Of a DNA stretch of 43,090 nt, positions 34,127 to 42,560 are shown in pieces. Location of the stretch: the NCBI GenBank assembly GCA_036961445.1, contig JBALVO010000017.1, forward strand, positions 1 to 43,090, in the 5' to 3' direction. Under the pieces are notes generated by a model. It saw nothing but the letters and a program-made list of their open reading frames with translations. It ran no database searches and had not been told where the DNA came from. The stretch is from JBALVO01 sp036961445 (GTDB taxonomy: Bacteria > Pseudomonadota > Gammaproteobacteria > Pseudomonadales > Halieaceae). The first letter of the stretch is position 1. Each line of letters starts with the position of its first letter. A program made the translations under genes and the position numbers.

Positions 34127-35836
34127 CTAGGCCATTTTTGCCAGGATGAATTGCATGATGTCACTGCGGTCTATGAGTTGTGAATCCTCATCCTGGCGAC
34201 CCTTGTACTCGATGTTGTTCTCCGCCAGAGCGCGGTCGCCAATGACTATGCGGTGTGGAATACCGATCAGTTCCATGTCCGCAAACTTGACGCCGGGGCG
34301 CTCGTTGCGGTCGTCAAGCAAAACCTCTACACCCGCATCCTGCAGACGCTGGTAGAGATCTTCGGCGCAGCTGGCAACCAATTCCGACTTCTGCATGTTC
34401 AACGGCACGATGGCCAGCTGGAAGGGCGCCATATTGGTGGGCCAGATGATGCCCCGGTCATCGTGATTCTGTTCAATGGCGGAGGCCACTATGCGACTCA
34501 CGCCGATGCCATAGCAACCCATGGTTATGGTGACGTTCTTGCCGTTTTCATTCAGGACTTTAGCGTCCATGGCCTCACTGTACTTGGTGCCCAATTGGAA
34601 AATGTGGCCCACTTCAATGCCGCGCTTTATTTGCAACCGACCCTGGCCGTCGGGGCTGGGGTCACCCTCGGTGACTTCACGCAGGTCGGCCACCTGATCG
34701 AGTGCACAGTCGCGCTCCCAGTTGACCCCCCTCAGGTGGGCATCATCCTTGTTGGCTCCGCAGATGAAGTCAGCCAGATGCGCAGCGCTGCGATCGATAA
34801 TGACAGGTATACCCAGGCCCACCGGGCCCAGTGAGCCAAAGCCAGCGCCACAGGTAGCGCGTACCTGCTCCTCGCTCGCCATTTGCAGGGGATAGGCAAC
34901 CCCGGGCATCTTTTCTGCTTTGAGGGTGTTGAGCTGGTGGTCGCCACGCAGAACCAGGGCCACCAATTCGCCCTCTTGCGCGCCAGCGACCAGTAGGGTT
35001 TTTACGGTGACGGCGGGGTCGACGGACAAGAATGCGACCAGGTCGTCTATAGTTTTGACGCCAGGCGTCGCTACTTCCGTCAGTTCAGTTTGTGGCGCGG
35101 CTCGTTCACCGCTGGGTGCCAAGGCCTCTGCCATCTCGACATTGGCAGCGTAGTCACTGCTGTCGCTAAACGCGATGTCGTCCTCTCCGGAGTTGGCCAG
35201 TACATGAAACTCATGTGATGCATTGCCACCAATACTGCCGGTGTCGGCGATGACGGGGCGAAATTCGAGACCCAGCCGGGTAAAGATGTTGCTGTAGGTC
35301 TGGTGCATTACCGTATAGGTTTGCTCCAGTGATGCCTGGTCGAGGTGAAAGGAGTAAGCATCCTTCATCAGGAATTCCCTGGAGCGCATGATACCGAAGC
35401 GGGGCCTGATTTCATCGCGCACCTTGGTTTGAATCTGGTATAGGTTGATGGGTAGTTGCTTGTAGCTTTTAATCTCGTTGCGCACCAGGTCGGTAATCAC
35501 CTCCTCGTGGGTAGGTCCGAGGCAAAACTCCCGTTGATGGCGGTCGTGGATACGCAGTAATTCGGGACCATATTGCTCCCAGCGCCCAGACTCCTGCCAC
35601 AGTTCGGCGGGTTGTACGACGGGCATGCTGACTTCCTGGCCGCCGGCTTTGTCCATTTCCTGTCTCACGATGCCCTCAACTTTGCGCAGCACGCGCAGGC
35701 CCAGAGGCAGCCAGGTGTATAAACCGGATGCAAGTTTGCGGATCAGTCCGGCGCGCAACATCAGTTGGTGACTGATGACCTCCGCATCGGCTGGTGTCTC
35801 TTTCTGGGTGGCAATGAGGAAATTACTGGTGCGCAT
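34127..35836 (-). CDS. proS: Prolyl-tRNA synthetase
   Basis: A class II synthetase of the bacterial type with 569 residues. Class II motif 2 and 3 sequences are present (FGIMRSREFLMKDAYSFH; GCYGIGVSRIVASAIEQ). Residues about 225-400 form the YbaK-like insertion that edits mischarged Ala-tRNA(Pro) (VKTLLVAGAQEGELVALVLRGDHQLNTLK). The C-terminal anticodon-binding domain begins near residue 475. Standard length and no oddities. Transcribed divergently from the HU gene. Confidence 0.97.
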   Translation of the reverse strand: MRTSNFLIATQKETPADAEVISHQLMLRAGLIRKLASGLYTWLPLGLRVLRKVEGIVRQEMDKAGGQEVSMPVVQPAELWQESGRWEQYGPELLRIHDRHQREFCLGPTHEEVITDLVRNEIKSYKQLPINLYQIQTKVRDEIRPRFGIMRSREFLMKDAYSFHLDQASLEQTYTVMHQTYSNIFTRLGLEFRPVIADTGSIGGNASHEFHVLANSGEDDIAFSDSSDYAANVEMAEALAPSGERAAPQTELTEVATPGVKTIDDLVAFLSVDPAVTVKTLLVAGAQEGELVALVLRGDHQLNTLKAEKMPGVAYPLQMASEEQVRATCGAGFGSLGPVGLGIPVIIDRSAAHLADFICGANKDDAHLRGVNWERDCALDQVADLREVTEGDPSPDGQGRLQIKRGIEVGHIFQLGTKYSEAMDAKVLNENGKNVTITMGCYGIGVSRIVASAIEQNHDDRGIIWPTNMAPFQLAIVPLNMQKSELVASCAEDLYQRLQDAGVEVLLDDRNERPGVKFADMELIGIPHRIVIGDRALAENNIEYKGRQDEDSQLIDRSDIMQFILAKMA

Positions 35837-35962
35837 GAATCGATCCGCTGGCTGGGGTTAAAACAGGGCGCCTAGTTTACGTCTGAACGCGTTGAGCGTA
35901 CAGCGCCGCTTCTATTGTGTTTTCAGTGCTGGCGGAGCGCTCTTTTCCTGACTGCCGCAGGT
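35837..35962. other. Upstream part of the proS-HU intergenic region
   Basis: The 342 bases between divergent proS and the HU gene contain no coding frame I trust. This part should hold the proS promoter on the minus strand and, if the terminator-like structure that follows ends a small RNA, the body of that RNA on the plus strand. Confidence 0.4.
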
Positions 35963-36025
35963 AGACCTATTTGGTGCAGATTGAACCGCGAATTGCCTTG
36001 GGAACTGTAAAAATAGGTCTTTTTT
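35963..36025 (+). terminator. Terminator-like long-loop hairpin: candidate small RNA end or attenuator
   Basis: AGACCTATTT (35963-35972) and AAATAGGTCT (36011-36020) are a perfect 10-base inverted repeat enclosing 38 bases. A T-run (36020-36025) follows immediately. The stem plus T-tract is what an intrinsic terminator on the plus strand looks like, but no annotated plus-strand gene lies upstream. It could end a small RNA from the proS-HU gap or attenuate a long HU leader. Confidence 0.5.
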
Positions 36026-36046
36026 GAAATATCCGATGAAAAACAC

Positions 36047-36075
36047 TTGTATTGTAGCGTTTCATGATTTATACA
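36047..36075 (+). promoter_or_regulatory. Possible promoter of the HU gene
   Basis: TTGTAT (36047-36052) and TATACA (36070-36075) are spaced by 17 bases, each matching four of six consensus bases. The leader would be about 97 bases. It lies after the terminator-like hairpin, which would leave that hairpin outside the HU transcript. Confidence 0.35.
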
Positions 36076-36178
36076 TTGCTCGTAGCTTGTGGCGACGTTG
36101 TTCTTCGCAGACATGGAAGACGAGTAGTCCAGCTTCGAGGTTCGTTTTATTTCACTATTAGGGAAGGTTAAAAATAAC

Positions 36179-36613
36179 ATGGCAACCAAAAAAGCAGCAG
36201 CTAAAAAGAAAGCTCCGGCGAAGAAAGTCGCAGCCAAAAAAGCACCTGCCAAGAAAAAGGCAGTAGCTAAAAAGGCAGCACCGGTGAAGAAGGCTCCGGC
36301 CATCAATACCAAAATGACCAAGAGCCAGATCCTGGCCAGCGTTGCGGAAAGCACTGGACTGAGCAAGAAGCAGGTCGGCGCTGTTATGGACGAAGTGCAC
36401 ACGTTGATGGAGCGCAGTATCAAAAAGCGCGGCGTCGGCGAGTTCACGGTTCCGGGTATCATGAAAATCACCACTGTGAAGAAGCCTGCTCGCAAAGCGC
36501 GCAAGGGCATCAATCCCTTCACCGGTGAAGCGACAGTTTTCAAAGCGAAGCCTGCCAGCATTGCTGTGAAAGTTCGTCCCTTGAAGAAGCTGAAGGAATT
36601 CGCCGCTTCCTAA
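36179..36613 (+). CDS. HU-family DNA-binding protein with histone H1-like N-terminal tail
   Basis: A 144-residue protein in two parts. Residues 1-45 are almost only Lys, Ala, Pro and Val, with 17 lysines arranged in irregular KKA/PAKK repeats like eukaryotic H1 or AlgP tails. From residue 46 (MTKSQILASVAESTGLSKKQV) it is an HU/IHF fold with a DNA-intercalating arm containing ARKGINPFTGEA. Lysine-tailed HU proteins are known in Deinococcus (N-terminal) and Mycobacterium (C-terminal). The tail should bind DNA or RNA non-specifically and compact the nucleoid. AGGGAAGG lies before the ATG. A strong hairpin follows the gene. Confidence 0.92.
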   Translation: MATKKAAAKKKAPAKKVAAKKAPAKKKAVAKKAAPVKKAPAINTKMTKSQILASVAESTGLSKKQVGAVMDEVHTLMERSIKKRGVGEFTVPGIMKITTVKKPARKARKGINPFTGEATVFKAKPASIAVKVRPLKKLKEFAAS

Positions 36614-36624
36614 GCGTCGAATCT

Positions 36625-36657
36625 CGACTACTCCGCCCCTCCGGGGCGGAGTAGTCG
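36625..36657 (+). terminator. Hairpin terminator after the HU gene
   Basis: A perfect 15-pair stem: CGACTACTCCGCCCC (36625-36639) pairs with GGGGCGGAGTAGTCG (36643-36657) around a three-base loop. It starts 12 bases past the HU stop. There is no T-run after it, so efficiency is uncertain, but the position fits. Confidence 0.65.
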
Positions 36658-36726
36658 GCAGTTATACCTGACGGCACCCTCCCGGGTGTGAGGGTGTGAC
36701 GCTCGTAATTCTGCCAGTACCCGCGC

Positions 36727-36755
36727 TTGGCCTCTACGCCTGCATGGGGTAAAAT
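36727..36755 (+). promoter_or_regulatory. Probable promoter of the fmdB-aspS operon
   Basis: TTGGCC (36727-36732), a 17-base spacer and TAAAAT (36750-36755). The leader to the fmdB ATG would be about 47 bases. A small CACCCTC/GAGGGTG hairpin (36675-36696) lies just upstream. Confidence 0.5.
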
Positions 36756-36808
36756 CCGCGCCTCAAATTTTCTCTCTACTACATTGTAATCTTTGGTGGG
36801 TCATTTCC

Positions 36809-37111
36809 ATGCCGATATATGAGTATCAGTGCGAAGCCTGCGGCAAAAGCCTGGAGGCGTTGCAAAAAATCAGTGCAGAGCCGTTGCGGGACTGTCCCGA
36901 GTGCGGCAAATCGACATTGAAGAAGAAAGTCTCAGCTGCAGCTTTCAGGCTCAAGGGCGGCGGCTGGTATGAGACCGACTTCAAGACCGGCAATAAGAAG
37001 AATCTGGCAGGGGGCAGCTCAGATAGCGCCGCATCTGCCGGTGCCAGCGATAAGTCCAGTTCTGCCGACTCTACAGCAGGTAAGAAAAGCGATAGTACAA
37101 AGACAGCCTAA
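36809..37111 (+). CDS. FmdB family zinc-ribbon protein
   Basis: A 100-residue protein whose first 45 residues form the FmdB/putative regulatory zinc ribbon (MPIYEYQCEACGKSLEAL; CPECGKSTLKKKVSA). The two CxxC pairs bind zinc. Residues 70-100 are a Ser/Ala/Asp/Lys-rich disordered tail. Function is not established. It lies directly upstream of aspS, its usual place in gammaproteobacteria. Confidence 0.92.
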   Translation: MPIYEYQCEACGKSLEALQKISAEPLRDCPECGKSTLKKKVSAAAFRLKGGGWYETDFKTGNKKNLAGGSSDSAASAGASDKSSSADSTAGKKSDSTKTA

Positions 37112-37161
37112 CTCCTGGCCCGATGCGGGCCAGGCCAGCCAATTCAGACGGAAATCAGACT

Positions 37162-38946
37162 ATGCGCAGTCATTATTGTGGCGCCCTGGGAACAGCTAAT
37201 ATCGATGAGACGGTCACCCTGTGTGGCTGGGTGGATCGCCGCCGGGATCATGGCGGGGTAATTTTCCTCGATATGCGTGACCGCCAGGGTATTGTGCAGG
37301 TGGTGTTTGACCCCGATACGCAGGAGCACTTTCAGCGGGCCGATCGCGTGCGCAGCGAATACGTACTAAAGATTACCGGGCGGGTGCGCGCGCGTTCCGC
37401 CGAAGCTGTTAACCCGGCCATGGTTACCGGCCAGATAGAAGTGCTGGGCAAAGAATTGGAAATTCTCAACACCGCAGCTACGCCGCCTTTTCAGTTGGAC
37501 GAATTTACCACTGTGGGTGAAGAAGTACGTCTACAGTACCGCTATATGGATCTGCGTCGCCACGAAATGCAGGAGCGTCTGATGCTGCGTTCCAAAATAA
37601 CCACGGCGGTGCGTAATTTCCTGGACGATGAGGGCTTTCTGGACATCGAAACGCCTATTCTTACCCGGGCTACCCCCGAAGGTGCTCGCGACTACCTGGT
37701 GCCCAGTCGCACGCACCCGGGGCAGTTTTTTGCGCTACCTCAATCGCCACAATTGTTTAAGCAGTTGCTGATGGTGTCGGGCTTTGACCGCTACTATCAG
37801 ATCGCCAAGTGTTTCCGTGACGAAGACCTGCGCGCTGATCGACAGCCGGAATTCACGCAAATTGATATAGAGACCTCTTTTCTGGATGAAGAGCAGATCA
37901 TGGCCATTACCGAGCGCATGATTCGTGAGCTATTCAAGGCGGTTCTGGATGTGGATCTTCCAGAGTTCCCGCATATGCCTTATGCCGAGGCCATGGAGCG
38001 TTTTGGCTCGGACAAGCCTGATCTGCGTATTCCAATGGAACTGGTAACCGTGGATGACCTGATGCAGCAGGTGGATTTCAAGGTGTTCCGTGGACCGGCA
38101 GATGACCCCAAGGGGCGGGTAGCCGCGTTGAAAATCACCGGCGGAGCAAAAATCAGCCGTAAGGAAATCGATGAGTACACCAAGTACGTATCGATATACG
38201 GTGCCAGGGGTTTGGCCTGGATCAAGGTGAATGATATCGATGCGGGAGTAGAAGGCCTGCAGTCACCGATACTCAAGTTCATGCCGGAGGAGGTTGTGGC
38301 GCAGATGATGCGGCGCCTCGATGCCGCCAATGGCGACATAATTTTCTTTGGCGCCGATCAGGCCAGGGTGGTCAATGAGGCCCTGGGCGCCCTGCGTATC
38401 AAAGTCGCTGAGAACCTGGGTCTTATTGCCCAGGGCTGGTCGCCACTGTGGGTGGTGGATTTTCCCATGTTTGAAGAAGGGAGCGACGGTAACCTGACGC
38501 CCCTGCATCATCCCTTTACCGCGCCGTCGTGCTCGGCTGAGGAGTTGGTGAGCAACCCTGAAGGAGCGCTGTCGCGTGCCTACGACATGGTGTTGAACGG
38601 TTGTGAGCTCGGTGGTGGCAGTATCCGTATTCATCAGCGGGACATGCAGGAATCGGTGTTTAGAATTCTGCAAATCGACGAAGTCGAAGCCGAAGAAAAG
38701 TTTGGCTTCCTGCTCAATGCCTTGCAATACGGCGCGCCACCTCACGGCGGGCTCGCCTTTGGCCTTGATCGCCTGGTGATGTTGATGACCGGCGCGCACT
38801 CTATCCGTGACGTGATCGCCTTCCCCAAAACCCAGAGCGCGGCGTGCGTGATGACCAATGCCCCGGGGGATGTCAGTGCCCAGCAATTGCGCGAACTCAA
38901 TATCCGCTTGCGCCAGGCCCGGGAAGAGGAAAAGCAGGGCGAATAG
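37162..38946 (+). CDS. aspS: Aspartyl-tRNA synthetase
   Basis: A class IIb synthetase of 594 residues. The N-terminal OB-fold anticodon domain has LCGWVDRRRDHGGVIFLDMRDR. Motif 2 is YYQIAKCFRDEDLRADRQPEFTQID-like sequence near residue 215, and motif 3 is GLAFGLDRLVMLM near the C-terminus. The GAD insertion domain of bacterial AspRS occupies about 290-420. The ATG at 37162 was chosen because homologues begin MRSHYCGAL; the frame upstream is not similar. It is followed 44 bases later by yebC. Confidence 0.97.
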   Translation: MRSHYCGALGTANIDETVTLCGWVDRRRDHGGVIFLDMRDRQGIVQVVFDPDTQEHFQRADRVRSEYVLKITGRVRARSAEAVNPAMVTGQIEVLGKELEILNTAATPPFQLDEFTTVGEEVRLQYRYMDLRRHEMQERLMLRSKITTAVRNFLDDEGFLDIETPILTRATPEGARDYLVPSRTHPGQFFALPQSPQLFKQLLMVSGFDRYYQIAKCFRDEDLRADRQPEFTQIDIETSFLDEEQIMAITERMIRELFKAVLDVDLPEFPHMPYAEAMERFGSDKPDLRIPMELVTVDDLMQQVDFKVFRGPADDPKGRVAALKITGGAKISRKEIDEYTKYVSIYGARGLAWIKVNDIDAGVEGLQSPILKFMPEEVVAQMMRRLDAANGDIIFFGADQARVVNEALGALRIKVAENLGLIAQGWSPLWVVDFPMFEEGSDGNLTPLHHPFTAPSCSAEELVSNPEGALSRAYDMVLNGCELGGGSIRIHQRDMQESVFRILQIDEVEAEEKFGFLLNALQYGAPPHGGLAFGLDRLVMLMTGAHSIRDVIAFPKTQSAACVMTNAPGDVSAQQLRELNIRLRQAREEEKQGE

Positions 38947-38990
38947 GCGCGCACCAGGCACCGTCGCTCTATATAAGAAGGAAGATTGTT

Positions 38991-39734
38991 ATGGCTGGTC
39001 ATAGTAAGTGGGCCAACATCAAGCACCGCAAAGCGGCCCAGGATGCCAAGCGAGGTAAGGCGTTTACCAAGCTGATCAGAGAGTTGGTAGTCGCCGCGAA
39101 GCAGGGCGGCCCCTTACCAGAGGATAATCCTCGCTTGCGCGCCGCTGTAGACAAGGCTCTGGGTGCCAACATGACCCGGGATACAGTAGATAGGGCAATC
39201 GCTCGCGGCGCTGGTACCAACGAAGCTGATGACATGGAGGAGCTGACCTACGAAGGCTACGCTCCAGGTGGCATCGCTGTGCTGGTTGAGGTAATGACCG
39301 ATAACCGTAATCGCACCGTAGCAGATGTGCGCCACGCTTTTTCCAAGCGCGGCGGTAACCTGGGTACCGATGGCTCTGTCGCCTATTTGTTTGCGCGCAA
39401 GGGGCAGCTCAGTTTTGCTCCTGGCGTGGATGAGGAGCGGTTGCTGGACGCAGCTCTGGAGGCCGGAGCAGATGATATCGAGTCGCATAGTGACGGCTCG
39501 GTGGATGTACTTACGCCCTGGGAAGAATTTGCAGCGATCAAGACGGCTCTGGAGGCTGCCGGGCTGAATGCCGATGATGGTGAGGTGACTATGCTTGCCG
39601 CCACTACTGTCCCGGTAGATGCTGCGGCAGCCGAGAAATTGATGGCGTTGGTGGATGCCCTGGAGGACCTGGATGATGTGCAGAATGTTTATACCAATGT
39701 AGACATTCCGGATGAGGTTCTGTCTGCGTTGTAA
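38991..39734 (+). CDS. yebC: YebC/PmpR family translational regulator
   Basis: A 247-residue protein of the YebC/TACO1 family, reported to help ribosomes through difficult stretches or to act as a DNA-binding regulator (PmpR). It begins MAGHSKWANIKHRKAAQDAKR, the family hallmark. It continues with GYAPGGIAVLVEVMTDNRNRTV and NLGTDGSVAYLF. AAGAAGGAAG lies just before the ATG, a strong ribosome site. It lies between aspS and ruvC, its standard place. Confidence 0.97.
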   Translation: MAGHSKWANIKHRKAAQDAKRGKAFTKLIRELVVAAKQGGPLPEDNPRLRAAVDKALGANMTRDTVDRAIARGAGTNEADDMEELTYEGYAPGGIAVLVEVMTDNRNRTVADVRHAFSKRGGNLGTDGSVAYLFARKGQLSFAPGVDEERLLDAALEAGADDIESHSDGSVDVLTPWEEFAAIKTALEAAGLNADDGEVTMLAATTVPVDAAAAEKLMALVDALEDLDDVQNVYTNVDIPDEVLSAL

Positions 39735-39888
39735 GGTATCTAACCGGTGCTGTGTGGTTCGGCAGAGCGCGTAGTCACAGACACAGTGCGCCGAATTGCC
39801 AATTTGGTCCGGTCCTTGCGCGTTATCTACTGACCTGTGCCCTAAAGTTGTCCATAATAAGAAACTTACGCAGCCGGCGGGTTTTGGT

Positions 39889-40407
39889 ATGTCGCTCATC
39901 CTGGGGATAGACCCCGGTTCACGAAAAACAGGCTTTGGCATCATCAGCTTTGTGTCCGGACGCAGTGAATATGTCACCAGTGGCGTTATTCGCTTGCCCG
40001 GGGGTGAACTGCCAGAGAGGCTGCGCATCATCTTCAATAGCGTGACTGAGTTGGTCGACCTGCATTGTCCGCAGGAATTAGCTATTGAGCAGGTGTTTAT
40101 GGCCAAAAGTGCCGGCTCGGCGCTGAAGCTGGGGCAGGCCCGTGGCGCCGCTATTGTGGCTTGTGTCGCACAGGACATGCCGGTGGCAGAATATTCGGCG
40201 CGCCAGATAAAGCAATCAGTGGTCGGTACCGGGGCTGCAGATAAAGCGCAAGTGCAGCATATGGTCAAGGTGCTGCTGCGATTGCCGGGCGAACCGCAGG
40301 AGGATGCGGCGGACGCCCTTGCCGCGGCCCTGTGTCACGCGCATACACAACAAAGTATGATTAATATGGCTGGCGCCAAATCCGTGCGGCGCCGCCGGCT
40401 GCGTTAG
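39889..40407 (+). CDS. ruvC: Holliday junction resolvase RuvC
   Basis: Cuts Holliday junctions symmetrically together with RuvAB. It has 172 residues. Acidic active-site residues are visible: Asp in ILGIDPGSRKTG, Glu in LAIEQVFM and the acidic pair in EDAADALAAALCHAH. The ATG at 39889 was chosen because the conserved N-terminus begins there; a longer frame from 39796 has no similarity. I did not find a LexA box upstream. Confidence 0.97.
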   Translation: MSLILGIDPGSRKTGFGIISFVSGRSEYVTSGVIRLPGGELPERLRIIFNSVTELVDLHCPQELAIEQVFMAKSAGSALKLGQARGAAIVACVAQDMPVAEYSARQIKQSVVGTGAADKAQVQHMVKVLLRLPGEPQEDAADALAAALCHAHTQQSMINMAGAKSVRRRRLR

Positions 40408-40442
40408 GCAGCGATAGGGATGCGAAATAGGGTGCGATGTAG

Positions 40443-41054
40443 ATGATAGGTAGAATTCGAGGCATCCTGGTGCACAAACAACCGCCAGATATTCTGGTAG
40501 AGGTCGGCGGTGTTGGCTATGAGTTGCAGGTACCCATGACCACATTGTTTCAGTTGCCTGAATTAGGCACTGAAGTCTCTCTGGTGACCCATTTTGTTGT
40601 ACGCGAAGATGCCCAATTGTTATATGGCTTCATTGATGACCGCGACCGCAGTTTGTTCCGCCAGCTGATCAAGGTCAGCGGTGTCGGTCCAAAACTGGGC
40701 CTGACGATTTTGTCGGGCATGGATTCCAGCAGTTTTGCTCGCTGCGTGCAGCGCGATGATATGTCCTCATTAGTGGCACTGCCTGGCGTTGGTAAGAAGA
40801 CTGCCGAGCGCCTGCTGGTGGAGATGCGCGACAAGTTAAAAGATTGGCTGGTGCAAGGCGAAGGCGTTGGCGCCAGAGGTGGGGTTGCAATATCACCGGT
40901 TACCGACATAGTCTCGGACGCCGAAGGGGCACTGATTGCACTGGGCTATAAGCCGCAGGAAGCGAGTCGTGTGGTGGCTGCGGTCAATGACGACAATGTC
41001 GACGGTAGCGAGGAATTGATCCGCCGTGCCCTGAAGTCCATGGCGAGCGGTTGA
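40443..41054 (+). CDS. ruvA: Holliday junction branch migration protein RuvA
   Basis: The tetrameric junction-binding subunit, 203 residues. MIGRIRGILVHKQPPDILVEVGGVGYEL is the domain I OB-fold start. Helix-hairpin-helix motifs occur in LIKVSGVGPKLGLTIL and LVALPGVGKKTAERLL. The C-terminal domain III (DAEGALIALGYKPQEA) contacts RuvB. It is 35 bases after ruvC and 10 before ruvB. Confidence 0.97.
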   Translation: MIGRIRGILVHKQPPDILVEVGGVGYELQVPMTTLFQLPELGTEVSLVTHFVVREDAQLLYGFIDDRDRSLFRQLIKVSGVGPKLGLTILSGMDSSSFARCVQRDDMSSLVALPGVGKKTAERLLVEMRDKLKDWLVQGEGVGARGGVAISPVTDIVSDAEGALIALGYKPQEASRVVAAVNDDNVDGSEELIRRALKSMASG

Positions 41055-41064
41055 GGCAGATCCT

Positions 41065-42123
41065 ATGATAGAAACCGATCGCCTGATCGCACCCCAGGCT
41101 GAGAGTCCGCGCGAAGAAGTGATAGATCGGGCCATCCGGCCTAAAACTCTGGACGAATACGTGGGCCAGCGGGTGGTGCGCGAACAGATGTCTATTTTCC
41201 TGCAGGCGGCCAAGGGTCGCGGCGAACCACTGGACCACACGTTGATTTTCGGTCCTCCCGGGCTGGGCAAGACCACGCTGGCGAGCATTATCGCCAATGA
41301 AATGGGCGTGTCCCTGAAGACCACGTCCGGCCCGGTATTGGAAAAGGCCGGCGATATTGCTGCCCTGATGACTAATCTGGAGCCCGGTGATGTATTGTTT
41401 ATCGATGAAATTCATCGTCTGAGTCCGGTGGTGGAAGAGATACTGTACCCGGCGATGGAAGATTATCAGCTGGATATCATGATAGGGGAGGGTCCTGCGG
41501 CGCGCTCCATCAAGCTGGACCTGCCGCCCTTTACCCTGGTGGGGGCGACCACCCGCGCTGGATTGCTGACATCTCCTTTACGCGATCGCTTTGGCATTGT
41601 GCAGCGGCTGGAGTTTTATGAGGTACCGGATCTTGCACATATTGTGTCGCGTTCTGCGCACATCCTTGAGATCGGTCTGGACGCCAGGGGCGCTGAGGAA
41701 ATTGCGCGCCGTTCGCGTGGTACCCCCCGGATTGCCAACCGCTTGTTGCGGCGGGTGCGCGATTACGCGGAAGTGAAGGCGGACGGACACATCTCTGCGG
41801 ACATAGCCGATCGCGCGCTGGATATGTTGAGTGTGGACCAAAAGGGCTTCGATCACCTGGATCGGCGCTTGTTGCTCGCCATGATAGAGAAGTTCGATGG
41901 TGGGCCTGTGGGGGTGGAGAGCCTGGCAGCGGCCATCTCGGAGGAGCGCGGTACCATCGAAGACGTGTTGGAACCGTATTTGATTCAGCAGGGCTTTATG
42001 TTGCGAACCCCGCGGGGCCGGATGGTTACGCGCAACGCTTATTTGCATTTTGGCCTGCCCCAGCCGCGCAGCGGTTCCGGCACTGATTTTCCCGTGGATG
42101 CGGGCCAGGACGAGGCGTCCTAG
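41065..42123 (+). CDS. ruvB: Holliday junction DNA helicase RuvB
   Basis: The AAA+ motor of branch migration, 352 residues. Walker A is GPPGLGKTT, Walker B is LFIDEIHR, sensor 1 is GATTRAG and the arginine finger region is SPLRDRFG. The C-terminal winged helix has RTPRGRMVT. Its stop TAG shares a base with the GTG start of ybgC. Confidence 0.98.
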   Translation: MIETDRLIAPQAESPREEVIDRAIRPKTLDEYVGQRVVREQMSIFLQAAKGRGEPLDHTLIFGPPGLGKTTLASIIANEMGVSLKTTSGPVLEKAGDIAALMTNLEPGDVLFIDEIHRLSPVVEEILYPAMEDYQLDIMIGEGPAARSIKLDLPPFTLVGATTRAGLLTSPLRDRFGIVQRLEFYEVPDLAHIVSRSAHILEIGLDARGAEEIARRSRGTPRIANRLLRRVRDYAEVKADGHISADIADRALDMLSVDQKGFDHLDRRLLLAMIEKFDGGPVGVESLAAAISEERGTIEDVLEPYLIQQGFMLRTPRGRMVTRNAYLHFGLPQPRSGSGTDFPVDAGQDEAS

Positions 42124-42542
42124 TGGCCGTGGGGGAATTTTCCTTTAAGCTGCGGGTCTACATTGAGGACACCGACGCCGGGGGAATTGTCTACTATGTC
42201 AATTACCTCAAGTTTATGGAGCGAGCGCGTACCGAATTCATGCGTTCGTTGGGGTACGGTAAAGACTATATTTTCAACAACGATCTGATGTTCGTCGTGC
42301 GGGATGTGGCCGTGACCTACCTGCTTCCAGCCATGCTGGATGATGAACTGGAAGCCACTGCCAGTGTGACGCAATTGCGTGGCGCCGTTATGGTGTTACA
42401 CCAGTGTGTGCGACGCGGGCAGGAGGTATTGGCGCGCGGCGAGGTGACACTCGCCTGCGTTGATCGGGCCGGGATTAGGCCACGCCGCCTGCCGCCGGAG
42501 ATGGTGGTCAGGTTAAAAGAGATACGACAAGAACAAGCATAA
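42123..42542 (+). CDS. ybgC: Tol-Pal system-associated acyl-CoA thioesterase YbgC
   Basis: A hot-dog-fold thioesterase of 139 residues. YIEDTDAGGIVYYVNYLKFMERARTE carries the catalytic Asp and the Y-[AV]-N-Y motif of the 4-HBT family. It acts on acyl-CoA or acyl-ACP at the inner membrane and is encoded first in the tol-pal operon. The start is GTG overlapping the ruvB stop by one base, so the operon continues from ruvB. Confidence 0.95.
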   Translation: MAVGEFSFKLRVYIEDTDAGGIVYYVNYLKFMERARTEFMRSLGYGKDYIFNNDLMFVVRDVAVTYLLPAMLDDELEATASVTQLRGAVMVLHQCVRRGQEVLARGEVTLACVDRAGIRPRRLPPEMVVRLKEIRQEQA

Positions 42543-42560
42543 TTCTGAGGGGAAACACAG

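Noticed and set aside
36178..36316. The Lys/Ala repeats as a DNA tandem repeat or a CRISPR-like array
   Set aside because: The repeats are protein-level and irregular, without conserved DNA units or spacers.
35923..36561. A 212-codon minus-strand frame across the HU gene and its leader
   Set aside because: Its composition (Phe/Ala/Leu runs) is the reverse complement of the Lys/Ala HU tail, and the HU reading is clear.
39735..39888. A LexA box before ruvC
   Set aside because: No CTGT-N8-ACAG or close match was found in the 154-base gap.
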